Positions 25,884 through 36,090 are shown, numbered from the stretch's first letter. The stretch: 64,000 nt of DNA from an uncultured Atopobium sp. (GCA_947090525.1 CAMUON010000006.1:1-64000); one strand, 5' to 3'. Made by a program: numbers and translations. The notes: generated by a model not told the origin, from the letters alone.

Positions 25884-28800
25884 ATGGAACACACGGATAC
25901 GATGAATATGCAGGAACATCCGCTGGAAGACGGACTGAGGGATAAACTAGCTGGTAAACAAGGTAAGGGGCTCGGCGATAAACCAGAAGATAATCTGGAT
26001 GATAACCGAGAGCTTAAGCTGGATGATAAACCAGAAGCTGGGTTTGATGATACGCTAGACGAAAAACTGGAACGCTACATCATTCCCAATACTCCTCCAA
26101 AAGTGTTTGCACGTTACCGAGCGCTTCTTGATGAGGCGGCCGCGTATGACTTTGGTGCGCTCGAGAACAATATTATTGTGCTTGATACCGAAACAACAGG
26201 TCTTTCGCAAAAAAGTTGTGCGCTTACGCAGATTTCTGCGATGCGACTTGAAAAAGGGAAGAGTGTGGCTGACTCGAAGTGGTTTACAACGTTTGTGAAC
26301 CCGCACCAGCCCATACCACCTGAAATCGAGGAGCTTACACATATATACGCGAGAGACGTAGCTGCTGCTCCCGATGCGAAAGTGGCCGTCAATCGACTGG
26401 CTGCGTTTGTGGACGGAGCACCCATCATCGCGCATAACGCGAGCTTTGACAAGGGATTTGTGGAAGCGGCAAAAGAGGGGAGTCCAGTAAGTACGCGTTG
26501 GGTAGATACGCTTGCTCTTTCGCGTATCGCATTTCCCTCTCTTGCGACGCATAAATTGAGCGATTTGGCGCAGCTGTTTTCCTGCGATGGTGTAACGCAT
26601 CGTGCGAATGACGATGTGTGTGCGCTTGCGGGCGTGTGGCATATGATTTTGTGCGGATTGTATAGCTTGCCGCTTGAGTTGCTTGAGACTCTGTGTGTGA
26701 TGCATGAGGACGTAGCGTGGCAATATCGCTTTATTTTTGAAGAGTTATATAGAAAAAAAGCCGGTAAAGACCCGAAAAAACTTCATTATGTGATACCGTG
26801 CATACGTCAAATTCGCCGCAGGCTGTTTTCTGGTGAGAATGTGGACGAGAATGAGACTCGCGCTGGTGTAGACGTGAGCGCAGCCGACGCAGCGCATGAT
26901 ACGCATGATTCGCGTGATGGCGACGCAGCGCGCGCAGCGCGTGATGACGCCCCCACTTCTGTCCGCGCGCACTGGAGGCGTGCGCTTCAAGATCTAGACC
27001 ACGAGTTTGAGCGTAGTGGTACGCTTGGCCGCGTGTGTGGAGACGCGGATTTTGAGCCACGGCCGGAGCAGTTAGAAATGGCCCATGTGGTTGCAAAAGC
27101 GCAGGCAGAGAAGCGGATTTCGATCATTGAGGCGGGATGTGGCATTGGTAAGAGTTTTGCCTATCTCATTCCTTCTGTTTTGCATGCGCTCGCAACAGGT
27201 GAAGCTGTAGGCATTGCTACGCGTACAAATACCCTTGCCAACCAGCTGATTAGTTCAGATCTACCACGCCTTGCGCGTGCGTACAATCACGCTTTTTCCC
27301 ACCTTATTGCCAAGGGATATAACCACTATCCCTCGCTTGAAAAAATTGAGACGCTCATCCGAGGTAGTTTTGATCATAAAACAATTAAACAAATACGCTT
27401 TTCACGTTCAAAAGTTGAAAGTGAAATCCTCACCACGATCGCGCTCGTGCTAGCCGCGTCGTGTGAGTGCAGCTTTGTTGACATTGACAGCCTGGGAATT
27501 CGCTGGAATATGCTGTATCGCCCCTGGTTTGTGAGCAGCACTCGAAACGAGGGGCATGTGCGCGGGCGTGAACTTTCGCACTTTTTCATCGATGAATTGC
27601 GCGCTCGCGCACGCACGCATGATATTTTGATAACCAATCATGCGCTTTTGTTGAGCGATATTGCGTGCAACCACAATATTTTTCCCGAGATCAACAATTG
27701 GGTGGTAGACGAGGCGCACGCCTTTAGTGAGCAGGCGCAGAACACATGGACGGAAGAGATAAGCACTTCGGCATTTTTGGGCGCACTTGCGCAGCTAGGA
27801 GACGAAAAACACGGTCTTCTATCTGGTCTCATGGCGAAAAAGACAAGCGCGTGTGCAAATGGCGCAATCAGTCCTACCTGCGCCGCTTCCGCTACTTCTT
27901 CTGCTGACGCTGGTGTTTTAACGTCCGCGCAGGATGATAAGACAAGCGCTCGCGCTTTGTCTTCCCGCACACTAGCCCAAATCTTGTGCGCACGCGATGC
28001 ACTTGTAGAGAAGGCTGAGCAGGCGTTTTCCTCGCTACAAACGATCAATCTTTTGGATTACTCGCACACGACTAATCAGGACTTTGGCGAGAGGGAAGTC
28101 TCTGCCAGGGTGAGTGCGGAAATGCGCGCATCGGACGGATGGTGTGCATTTGAAGAGTTCACGCGCGATATGGCTGATGATTTACATACGCTCATCAAGT
28201 TTATGCAGCAGCTTCTTATGGATGCGACGCGTGAGAAGGAGTTTGAAGCGCTTTCACTTTTGCAACATACACTTGATGCGCTTCTTACGTTTGACCTCGT
28301 GTGTAATCGTATACGCACTTCGGAAGAAGAAGGTTATGTATGCGTCTTGGAGCGGAATTTTCAACAATCAAAACCCAATATCAAGATCAAAACTATACCC
28401 CTTGCCCCTGGTAGCTTTTTGCAAAGTATGTGGTATAAAAACGTCAACAGTATTGTCTTTACTTCGGCGACGCTTTCATCTGGACATTCATTCCGCTACT
28501 TCAAACAGAGCGTGGGCGTTGAGGGTGCAGGAGTTGCGGCTGCGTGTATGGATGCAGGTGTCACGCGCGGTGAAGATGCTGAGTATGTACAAGACGCTGA
28601 TTGCATTGATTATGTTGATCCCGCTGAATCCTCAGATTATGCACCGTCCGAAACACCTGTGATGCCTCTGGAAAAGTGTATTGATTCGCCGTTTGATTAC
28701 GCGCATGCGATGAGCTTGGTGATTCCGGAGAATCTTAAAGAGCCGGGCGAAGTAGGCTACAAAGAAGCGCTCGTGAAGTTCCTTTTTGATGTACATGTTG

Positions 28801-29336
28801 CTATGGGTGGTTCTGTTTTAACGCTGTTTACCAGCAAAAAAGACATGCAGTCTTGCGCTGAGGCTCTTTCGCCTCTCCTCGCGCGTGAGGGTCTTGATCT
28901 TTTGGTGCAGAATAAAGCGGGTGCTCATGCGGGACTTATGAACAAATTTAAGCGCGAGGAAGCATCTTCGCTCATGGCGTTGAAATCGTTCTGGGAGGGG
29001 ATAGATGCTCCTGGAAAAACGCTTCGCTGTGTTGTGATTGTTCGCCTGCCATTTTTGTCTCCGCATGATCCGGTGTGTGAAGCTTTGGCTGCTACCAATC
29101 CAAGAAGTTGGTGGGAATATGTGCTTCCGCATGCAATTATCGAAACCAGACAGGCTGCGGGCCGCTTGATTAGAAGACAAGACGATACAGGATTCGTTAT
29201 ACTTGCCGACACGCGCATTTTGCATAAATCATATGGAAAACACGTTATATCAAGTTTGCCCAATGCACCTCTTACACGCATCAATACCGAGCGTATAGGG
29301 CAATACATCGAGATGTGGCAGCGTTCGCACGCATGA
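25884..29336 (+). CDS. dinG: DnaQ-type 3'-5' exonuclease fused to DinG-type helicase
   Basis: A 1150-residue nuclease-helicase of the exonuclease-DinG type. Residues about 10-60 are charged, with repeats of the type L.DKPE. The DEDDh exonuclease domain follows: IIVLDTETTGLS, then HNASFDKGF and a later HRANDDV. The XPD/DinG-like helicase has Walker A EAGCGIGKSFAYLIP and Walker B WVVDEAHAFSEQ. Motif VI is ETRQAAGRLIRRQDDTG. The candidate Fe-S Cys cluster of E. coli DinG is not evident. Insertions rich in Ala/Asp/His lie near residues 330-370 and 650-690. The start is ATG 25884; a TTG at 25866 is less likely. The likely role is DNA repair, and it sits next to a PafBC-like regulator. Confidence 0.88.
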   Translation: MEHTDTMNMQEHPLEDGLRDKLAGKQGKGLGDKPEDNLDDNRELKLDDKPEAGFDDTLDEKLERYIIPNTPPKVFARYRALLDEAAAYDFGALENNIIVLDTETTGLSQKSCALTQISAMRLEKGKSVADSKWFTTFVNPHQPIPPEIEELTHIYARDVAAAPDAKVAVNRLAAFVDGAPIIAHNASFDKGFVEAAKEGSPVSTRWVDTLALSRIAFPSLATHKLSDLAQLFSCDGVTHRANDDVCALAGVWHMILCGLYSLPLELLETLCVMHEDVAWQYRFIFEELYRKKAGKDPKKLHYVIPCIRQIRRRLFSGENVDENETRAGVDVSAADAAHDTHDSRDGDAARAARDDAPTSVRAHWRRALQDLDHEFERSGTLGRVCGDADFEPRPEQLEMAHVVAKAQAEKRISIIEAGCGIGKSFAYLIPSVLHALATGEAVGIATRTNTLANQLISSDLPRLARAYNHAFSHLIAKGYNHYPSLEKIETLIRGSFDHKTIKQIRFSRSKVESEILTTIALVLAASCECSFVDIDSLGIRWNMLYRPWFVSSTRNEGHVRGRELSHFFIDELRARARTHDILITNHALLLSDIACNHNIFPEINNWVVDEAHAFSEQAQNTWTEEISTSAFLGALAQLGDEKHGLLSGLMAKKTSACANGAISPTCAASATSSADAGVLTSAQDDKTSARALSSRTLAQILCARDALVEKAEQAFSSLQTINLLDYSHTTNQDFGEREVSARVSAEMRASDGWCAFEEFTRDMADDLHTLIKFMQQLLMDATREKEFEALSLLQHTLDALLTFDLVCNRIRTSEEEGYVCVLERNFQQSKPNIKIKTIPLAPGSFLQSMWYKNVNSIVFTSATLSSGHSFRYFKQSVGVEGAGVAAACMDAGVTRGEDAEYVQDADCIDYVDPAESSDYAPSETPVMPLEKCIDSPFDYAHAMSLVIPENLKEPGEVGYKEALVKFLFDVHVAMGGSVLTLFTSKKDMQSCAEALSPLLAREGLDLLVQNKAGAHAGLMNKFKREEASSLMALKSFWEGIDAPGKTLRCVVIVRLPFLSPHDPVCEALAATNPRSWWEYVLPHAIIETRQAAGRLIRRQDDTGFVILADTRILHKSYGKHVISSLPNAPLTRINTERIGQYIEMWQRSHA

Positions 29337-29456
29337 TATGCTGCGTATATAGTGCTGTTGGAGCTCGTGTGTGATACCGTGGACTATCTCTGCTGAGCTG
29401 TATGCGCGCGCTGAGGGCCCACAGCGCAGATCTTTATATGCTATATGGATCGATTT

Positions 29457-31901
29457 TTATGCGTTTAGCTCTCGCTGCAAAGTATCCAATAGTGCAAGCT
29501 GTTGTTTTGCTTCGTTTTTTACGGTATTTGATAGCTCGTTATCATCAATCTGCAGCTCATCTGCACAAGCGAATATGCGTTTGATAAGCCAAGGTGTTGT
29601 GATAGGTGAAAATTGTATGCAATACCCCTCTTTAAAGCGTGTGATACAGTTTTCCGGCCAGAAGAGTTCTTCCAAGAGTTTGCTTGTTGCAGGTAGATAG
29701 AGTTTAATGCTTGCCTCTGTATGTGAGGCTGTATGTACTGCTGTATGTGCGTTTGTATGTACTGCTGTATGCGCAGGCGCATTGCTCTCCACTTGTACAT
29801 CTGCAGGTATTTGCGTTGGCTCAAGCTCACGCATCTTTTCCACTGCAAATGTTTTCATCATCTGTGCGCGTATATCAAATGCCCACAGGTACCAATTTTG
29901 GTTAGATCGGAAGAGTCTATTGGGAATGACGAGGTAGCGAGGGGTGGTATCGCTTGCTGCTGCTTGGGTCTTGGAATCTGGATATGCGAGCGCGCGCATT
30001 TGTGTTTTCGGATGCGCTTTTTCATAGGCAAACGTAAGCGCCTGCTTTCGAGCTTCCGCCTGCGCAATGGTGATAAGTTGTTTTGCGCGTTCGCTTCCTT
30101 TATCCGAGGAATAGCTATAACTACCTACGGTTTTGTCTGATTGCGCGCGGAGCGTTTGCGCGTGTTGTGCGATCGGTTTTGTGTGCGCGTGCGTGCGTGC
30201 GCATGCCTTGCTTGCTTCGTTTGGATCCAAAACGTGTAACAGCGCGTCCCTTGCTTCGATTCCGCAGTTTGCCAGCGCCTCGCGCAAGGCTGCCACCTCG
30301 CTTAATGAAAGGCGAAGCGATCTACCTTGAGCGCTATCTTGTTTCGACAGAGTAGTAAAAAGACCAATACGCTCAATTTGTGCTGATTCTTCCTGATGCG
30401 AGCTGCGCATATGCACCTGATCTGAATCATTTTCCTGCAGATTTTTATTTGAACTTGAGTTTTCGACAGGCCCCTCTTCATACTCGTCATACACCAAGGG
30501 CAGCGAGAAAAGACGTGTGTCATCTGCAATTTCTAGCATAAGCTGCAAGAGTTTTTGTGCTTCTGCCTGTGTACATGCAAAGCGGCTCATGATATCTGCG
30601 CAAGAGATGGAATCTCCTGATTTTTGTAAGTGCGCAAGCAACAAAAGGAGCTGGCGTAAGGTTTTATCTGCACTAGTGCGCCCACGTCTCCCTTTTTGGG
30701 CGGGTGCTGTATACAGAGTTTTGCAGCTAAATGATGGTTTTTTGAGTTTTTGCGCACGTTGTAAAAAGTTTTGATACAAAGTTACAAGCTGAGGCGGATC
30801 AAGCGGGATCATACCTGTTTCCAGCGCCATACGCACCGTTGGCACAAGCGTATTGATTGTGGTTTCCCATATGGTGGGTGTGCACGGAGCGAGGGCTCTG
30901 TCACGAGTGTCATGTTCAGTGTTTTCAACATGTATGCGGCGCTCGCTTGTGGAAAGTGTTCCGCTGCGCTCAATTTTTCGCATAAGCTCATATGGAAGCG
31001 CAGTTACAAGTGCAAATTTCGCAGGTATTTGGGCTGTTCCTATGTGGCAAGGAAGTTTGATATAGGCGTTGACGTCGAAATGTTGAGGTGGCGTAAATCC
31101 CTTTTTGAGCATGCAGACGCTGACAAAACGGTCACTCCGAAAACTATGAATCTGGGGCTTTAAGGACTTATTTGGTTTTTGTTCCTTTGACATTTTTTCT
31201 GCTACAACATAGCTTGCATTGTGAAATCCAAACGTGCCTAAAGGCGCGAGCACATAGTCTTTTACCTCGTCATTTGCACGCTTATACTGGCATGAAATGA
31301 GTCGTTTTTGGCTGAGCGCCTCTATCAAACATGAAAGTATTTGAGCTTTGTGCTTTGCGTTGTTGCTCTGAACACCTTCATGCCCGCTCGCGTTTCCGCA
31401 CAAAGGAAGCAAAGAGTAGGGAAAACGCGCACTTATTTTGGTTAACGCCAGACGAAGCTCATCTGCATACGCAAACGAAGTATCGAATACAAGCGCCTGA
31501 GTAAGACATTCGAGTGTCCTTGCCTGAACAAGCGTAAGTTTATAGGAGAAAAACGTTTTTTGGCTATCTATCTGCCAAAATCTACCATCACTATCAGCTG
31601 GATTAGTTTCATATTTGATGAAGCGATAACCTAGAGTTTCGAGCATTTGTCTATCTCGCGAAAATGCCCGAAGAAAACTATTCTGCTTGTCTACATCCTC
31701 ATAAAAACGGCGTTTGATCTCGTTTTCTGCCACACGCCCCTCGTGATTCATAAAAAAAGCGGCAAGCGAAGAAATACGACGCGCACGCGTCTCATCTTGT
31801 GAAAAATTCCAACCGGCATCGGCGGGGTTTGTATCTACCTTGGGTTGCGGGTTGTCACCGGGTGATAATGTGTTGGGAGAGGATGGAGAATCGGCTGTCA
31901 T
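29457..31901 (-). CDS. Tandem WYL-domain transcription regulator, PafB-PafC-like fusion
   Basis: An 814-residue protein with a duplicated architecture. The first half has an N-terminal winged helix (RISSLAAFFMNHEGRVAENEIKRRF), then a WYL module (LISCQYKRANDEVKDYVLAPLGTFGFHNASYVVAE). The second half has another helix-turn-helix region (LRQLLLLLAHLQKSGDSISCADIMSRFACTQAEAQKLL). A second WYL module follows (LTFAYEKAHP...YLVIPNRLFRSNQNWYLWAFD). In mycobacteria PafB and PafC are adjacent WYL proteins that together activate a LexA-independent DNA-damage response by sensing single-stranded DNA; fused forms occur in other actinobacteria. Convergent placement with the DinG-like gene fits a repair role. 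Sequence conservation to PafBC proper is modest, so another WYL regulator is possible. Confidence 0.7.
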   Translation of the reverse strand: MTADSPSSPNTLSPGDNPQPKVDTNPADAGWNFSQDETRARRISSLAAFFMNHEGRVAENEIKRRFYEDVDKQNSFLRAFSRDRQMLETLGYRFIKYETNPADSDGRFWQIDSQKTFFSYKLTLVQARTLECLTQALVFDTSFAYADELRLALTKISARFPYSLLPLCGNASGHEGVQSNNAKHKAQILSCLIEALSQKRLISCQYKRANDEVKDYVLAPLGTFGFHNASYVVAEKMSKEQKPNKSLKPQIHSFRSDRFVSVCMLKKGFTPPQHFDVNAYIKLPCHIGTAQIPAKFALVTALPYELMRKIERSGTLSTSERRIHVENTEHDTRDRALAPCTPTIWETTINTLVPTVRMALETGMIPLDPPQLVTLYQNFLQRAQKLKKPSFSCKTLYTAPAQKGRRGRTSADKTLRQLLLLLAHLQKSGDSISCADIMSRFACTQAEAQKLLQLMLEIADDTRLFSLPLVYDEYEEGPVENSSSNKNLQENDSDQVHMRSSHQEESAQIERIGLFTTLSKQDSAQGRSLRLSLSEVAALREALANCGIEARDALLHVLDPNEASKACARTHAHTKPIAQHAQTLRAQSDKTVGSYSYSSDKGSERAKQLITIAQAEARKQALTFAYEKAHPKTQMRALAYPDSKTQAAASDTTPRYLVIPNRLFRSNQNWYLWAFDIRAQMMKTFAVEKMRELEPTQIPADVQVESNAPAHTAVHTNAHTAVHTASHTEASIKLYLPATSKLLEELFWPENCITRFKEGYCIQFSPITTPWLIKRIFACADELQIDDNELSNTVKNEAKQQLALLDTLQRELNA

Positions 31902-32364
31902 GATGTGCCTTTGCGTGTGGTTGGACGATGGGTAGACATAGCTTGGCGTTGGTTGAGCTTCGATGCGTGCGAGCTGGCCTCGTGAGTCGGTTTTACGTAT
32001 CTATTTCTGCTGATATTTGCCTATATTTATTGCTTTTGTGCTCTTTCATGATACGCGCGCGCGTGCCTCTCTCGCAAGTTCAAAACAAAAAGAACGAGAA
32101 CGCAAAAAAGTGCCCGCGCGCATCGTTCATGCTTGTTTCGCCCTGCCTCGTCTTGCCTCCGTGCTCACACACGTCTTCTTGTATCCACCCCGTCTCCTAG
32201 AACACTTTTTTGTGCACCCTAACTCACATGGTCTCCCTACAAAAAATTGCAGTTAATAAGCCACTTTACGACGAAGTTTCGGTCAAAAAGTCGTATACTT
32301 ACGCTATAGCAACTTGCACTTCGCTATAGCTCGTACTTGCACAAGACCTGCAAAGGATAGTTTC
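31902..32364. other. Divergent intergenic region with twin GCTATAGC palindromes
   Basis: These 463 bp between the WYL gene and the M28-like gene hold no convincing gene. Near the M28 start, CGCTATAGC occurs at 32302-32310 and 32322-32330. Each copy is followed by ACTTGCAC, giving a direct repeat of a palindromic core about two turns apart. TATACT near 32294 could be a -10 box. This is a candidate operator/promoter for the M28-like gene. Confidence 0.45.
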
Positions 32365-35300
32365 ATGGCATATTCGCGCACATACCTCGATTACATCAAC
32401 AAATCCATTGACATAGCTCCTACAAACAGCCAGGAAGAAGTCGACGCCGCACAAACGCTGGCCCAAATCATGAACGACCACAAACTCGACGTGTCGCAGC
32501 AAGATGTGTTTTCGCATGGTTGGGGTCTCGTCGCTCACGATGCACTCTACGTGCTTGTGTTTGTGGGCATGCTGATGTCCGGTTTTGCAGGGACGGCCGT
32601 GGGATATATTGGCTTTGTGATCTGCGCACTTGCGTTTGCGCTGCTTGTGCTTGACCGTTTCAACATCTTTAAGGTGAGCGAGCTCGGCCCCCTGGCGCAA
32701 AGTCAAAATGTTATCGGCGTGCATCGCGCGTGCGGACCTCTTGTGATGAAGGGGAATCGTCCTATTGTGATTGTGGCGCACTACGATACGCCCAACGAAG
32801 ATCTGCTTTCGCACCAACAAATCGCACCCTACCAGGCGCGCATTAAAAAAATCATGTATTCAGCACTTGTGTTTACGGCGTTTTGTGCGCTTGTGCAAGT
32901 GGCGTTGTTTTTGCCATTTATCACCGATACCCCGCGTCGAATTTTTTGGCTTTTAGGTGTTTTATCTTCGCTTTCCCCGCTTGCATATGGTGCGAATACT
33001 CTTTATAAAAGGTTTTCACCATGCACGGAGGGTGCAAACGACAATAAAGCTGCTCTCGCTGCGCTGCTAGGCGTGCTTGATAAAGTGCGCCCGATGGACG
33101 ATGCGGCTAAGCACGCATCCGCATTTGCGAAAAAGCCGGTATTGAGCGAATACACTGGTAAGGATTCCGGAGATGAGCAGGAACCAGCTCCTGCGGACGC
33201 AGCCGCCGCCGAGGCCGCCGAAGAGCCCGCATCTGCTGATGGAGCTCAAAGTGATGCAGAAGGCCAGCATCCTCGTGAAAAGAAAACTGAAGCCGAGATT
33301 TTGGCCATGACGACAATCCTTCCTGAAGAGCCTGATCAACCTGCTGACGCTGCGGGTGCGGACGAAAAAGCTGCTGCAGAGGTGGCTCAAGCCTCTGATG
33401 AAGCTGCTGATCAAGCGCCTGAACAAGCAAAGATGAATGCTGATGATAGCGCGAACGCCGATGCCACGGCACCGGTCGAGGCGTCTACAGAAGATACGGC
33501 TTCCTCAGTTGTATCGGCTGCATCAGAAGATGAATTTGTAGGCGAAAGTACGCCTGCGGAAGCGGAATACGATCTTCCCGAAGGCTATGTGCGCCACGGC
33601 GTAGACACACTCCGCTCGCTCGAAATCTTGCCTGCTTCTTGCGAGATTTCCTACGATGTTGCGTACAAAGAGGCAATTCAAGCGCTTAATTCTGACGAGG
33701 GTACTGTTGCGGACGCCGCGCCCGCGCAAGCCTTTGACGTCTTATCGCCTGAGCGAGGAGATGACGGGTTTGTATCAGAAACCGCGTCTTCTGCGCGCCG
33801 CGTGCGAGCCTCTGTCAGTTCTTTTGCGCGTGACGGCAGCGAAAACGACGACATCGCTTCGCCTGAGGCCGCGGATGAAGCTATCTCCTACAGAAGTCAT
33901 GCATACAACATGCGCCAGTTTGAGGCGGCGTACCCGATTGCGAGCTGGGAGGCAGCACCCGCGCCTACTGCCGCGGACAAGAAGAATTCATCTATCTCTT
34001 CGAAAGCGTCTGATACATCTGATACTCATGATGCATCTGGTAAGGAAGCTGCAGCTCACGATGCTAATGCGAGCCAGGACACAGTTATTTCCACATCCAA
34101 AGATAAAAATGAAGCCGCAAATGAAAACTCAAACGAAAGTGGCTCTTCTGTTGATGCACATAGCGTAACAGCTGATAGTGTGTCTTCGCCTGAAGCAACT
34201 CCTGCTTCTGATGCTTCTCGTGAACAAGCGGCAGACGCCCAGTTAAGCGGCAAAACGCAGGCGATGGATCCGCTTTCCGAGAGCGCTCAAGAAGATCAAG
34301 TTCAAAAGAATCCGGAAGATCAGATCATTTCAGAAATCCACCGCTCGCTTTCGCGCGCGCAGCACGAGTCTGTGCAGTCGGAAGAGGAGCGCGCGCATGC
34401 CGCACAAGTGCTTCAGCAACAGCAAGAGGCGCTGGGTGGAGGCTCCAACAAAAACATGGCTCTACGTGCGGCTTTGTTCGATTTACCTGATCCTTTGCAA
34501 GAGACAAATGATCCGTTTGCAACCGGTGTATCAGCGCCACTAGACGAGCATAAGTTTGAGGAAGCACCCGCAAACGCAAATGGCGCGGCATCTGCGCTGG
34601 CATCTGAGCCATCTGCAGTAGCACCCGCAAACGCGTCTGCAACTTCACCGCAAGCACCTAATCAAAGCCCCGCTACGCAAGCTGCTCTTCGCTCACACCG
34701 ACTCTTTGGCAAGAAAAAGAAAAACGCAGATGATGCAGAGTCAATGAGTTCGTGGCTGGGCGTTGAGGAAGGCTATGACGCCAAAAAAGACGGACGCGAG
34801 ATCGGTAGCTGGGATAACTTCGTACACGAAGATGAAAGCGCTTCCAAAGACGCAAGCTCTCGCGGACACGGCGCTTCTCACGGTGAGGCGCATGCTGGCA
34901 AGAAGTCTTCTTCGCATTGGAAGGGTGGTGCAGCTACGAGAAAGGGACTTCGCCCCTATCCATTGGGTGAGGATGAGCCTGAAAGTTCGGCCGTGAAGGA
35001 CGGCGAGCTTGAGCTGCCTACGTTGAATGATATTGAGCGCGATGAGGTTGCTGCTGGCGCCGATGCATTTGATGCGCAGGCTCCTTCTGAGTTTGATGAA
35101 AACACGCCTCAAGAGAGTTTGTCTCTTGATGACAACCCCTTTGTCCAGGAAGGCGTAGTGCAGCTCTTCCAAAATGATGCGCCGGCTGTGGTGCGCAAAG
35201 ACGCTACGGACTCCGCAGACGCAGCGTCTGACGCTTCAGTTGATCTTGTAGCGCCTGAGTCTGGCGATGCAGCTGGTCATGAAGCCGCAGATGCGTCATC

Positions 35301-35814
35301 CTCTGATCAAGAGAAGAAGCCCAGTTTGCAGGACTTGCAAGACGAGATTCTTTCCATGGGTGAAGACGAGCTCTTGTGCCACGATATTTGGTTTGTGGCG
35401 CTCGGTGCGAGCGAGCATGATCACGCAGGTATGAAGCAATTTTTGAGCGAACATAAGCGCGATATTCGCGGTGCGTTTCTGATCAATCTCGACTGCATTG
35501 GTGCTGGTTCGCTTTCGGTGCTTACGCATGAAGATAATTATCAAACGCGGCATGCAGATAAGCGTCTTGTGCGCCTGATTCAGTCGGTGGCAAAAGATTT
35601 GCATATAGGTGTTAACAAGGTGAAATATGACTTTGGCACCACAGACGCGACGCCTGCCATGCACGCCTCTGTGCGCGCAGCAACGCTTATGGGCTGCGAC
35701 GCGAACGATCTGCCGGCATTGTCCCACACCGCGGAGGATAGTGCGGATAAAGTGGATGCGAAGCAGGTGGTAAATGTCGTGCAACTTTTGTGCGAGCTTA
35801 TTAGGCGCTCGTAG
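32365..35814 (+). CDS. Membrane M28-fold (peptidase-like) protein split by a giant acidic insertion
   Basis: A 1149-residue protein starting MAYSRTYLDY at 32365 after AAAGGAT. It has two TM pairs (about 59-97 and 164-209). M28 metallopeptidase motifs are in order: HYDT (H139, D141), GANDN (D226), ALGASEHDHAG (E1017), INLDCIG (D1043) and LSHTAEDSADKVD (H1121). These match the five zinc ligands of family M28. However, the catalytic Glu of the usual EE pair is Ser1016, so hydrolysis is doubtful. Two insertions break the fold: the second TM hairpin between H139 and D226, and about 750 Ala/Asp/Glu/Ser-rich, probably disordered residues between D226 and E1017. In usual members the latter gap is about 30-40 residues. 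It is most likely an envelope scaffold or pseudo-peptidase. No operon partners. Confidence 0.75.
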   Translation: MAYSRTYLDYINKSIDIAPTNSQEEVDAAQTLAQIMNDHKLDVSQQDVFSHGWGLVAHDALYVLVFVGMLMSGFAGTAVGYIGFVICALAFALLVLDRFNIFKVSELGPLAQSQNVIGVHRACGPLVMKGNRPIVIVAHYDTPNEDLLSHQQIAPYQARIKKIMYSALVFTAFCALVQVALFLPFITDTPRRIFWLLGVLSSLSPLAYGANTLYKRFSPCTEGANDNKAALAALLGVLDKVRPMDDAAKHASAFAKKPVLSEYTGKDSGDEQEPAPADAAAAEAAEEPASADGAQSDAEGQHPREKKTEAEILAMTTILPEEPDQPADAAGADEKAAAEVAQASDEAADQAPEQAKMNADDSANADATAPVEASTEDTASSVVSAASEDEFVGESTPAEAEYDLPEGYVRHGVDTLRSLEILPASCEISYDVAYKEAIQALNSDEGTVADAAPAQAFDVLSPERGDDGFVSETASSARRVRASVSSFARDGSENDDIASPEAADEAISYRSHAYNMRQFEAAYPIASWEAAPAPTAADKKNSSISSKASDTSDTHDASGKEAAAHDANASQDTVISTSKDKNEAANENSNESGSSVDAHSVTADSVSSPEATPASDASREQAADAQLSGKTQAMDPLSESAQEDQVQKNPEDQIISEIHRSLSRAQHESVQSEEERAHAAQVLQQQQEALGGGSNKNMALRAALFDLPDPLQETNDPFATGVSAPLDEHKFEEAPANANGAASALASEPSAVAPANASATSPQAPNQSPATQAALRSHRLFGKKKKNADDAESMSSWLGVEEGYDAKKDGREIGSWDNFVHEDESASKDASSRGHGASHGEAHAGKKSSSHWKGGAATRKGLRPYPLGEDEPESSAVKDGELELPTLNDIERDEVAAGADAFDAQAPSEFDENTPQESLSLDDNPFVQEGVVQLFQNDAPAVVRKDATDSADAASDASVDLVAPESGDAAGHEAADASSSDQEKKPSLQDLQDEILSMGEDELLCHDIWFVALGASEHDHAGMKQFLSEHKRDIRGAFLINLDCIGAGSLSVLTHEDNYQTRHADKRLVRLIQSVAKDLHIGVNKVKYDFGTTDATPAMHASVRAATLMGCDANDLPALSHTAEDSADKVDAKQVVNVVQLLCELIRRS

Positions 35815-35853
35815 TTGCGTGCCCGAGTTGAATCAGTAGATTGTGACTTACGT

Positions 35854-35887
35854 GCGCCCGCGCTCGGCTTTATGGCTGCGCGGGCGC
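35854..35887 (+). other. GC-rich hairpin after the M28-like gene
   Basis: A perfect 10-bp stem GCGCCCGCGC/GCGCGGGCGC with a 14-nt loop lies 40 bp after the stop. No T-run follows, so this may be a 3' stabilising structure or a weak terminator before tRNA-Gly. Confidence 0.4.
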
Positions 35888-35914
35888 GAGTTATGATACA
35901 ATACATCATGTCGT

Positions 35915-35989
35915 GCGGGCATCGCCAAGAGGTAAGGCAATGGCTTCCCAAGCCATCATTCGCGGGTTCGAATCCCGTTGCCCGCTCCA
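35915..35989 (+). tRNA. tRNA-Gly (anticodon CCC)
   Basis: A complete 75-nt cloverleaf with encoded CCA. The acceptor is GCGGGCA/TGCCCGC and the anticodon loop TTCCCAA gives CCC. It is followed by two runs of T. Confidence 0.95.
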
Positions 35990-36055
35990 TTTTTTTTGCT
36001 ATTTTTTTTGCTGCTTGACGTATGTACGCGTGCGAATAACAAGCATATAACACGC

Positions 36056-36090
36056 AAAAAAAGCACCCGGACACGCGGCCCGGATGCTTT
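36056..36090 (-). terminator. Terminator of the membrane-anchored hypothetical gene
   Basis: On the minus strand, AAAGCA...TGCTTT and CCGG/CCGG arms pair with one mismatch and are followed by a run of seven T. It lies 55 bp after the stop at 36145. Confidence 0.8.
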
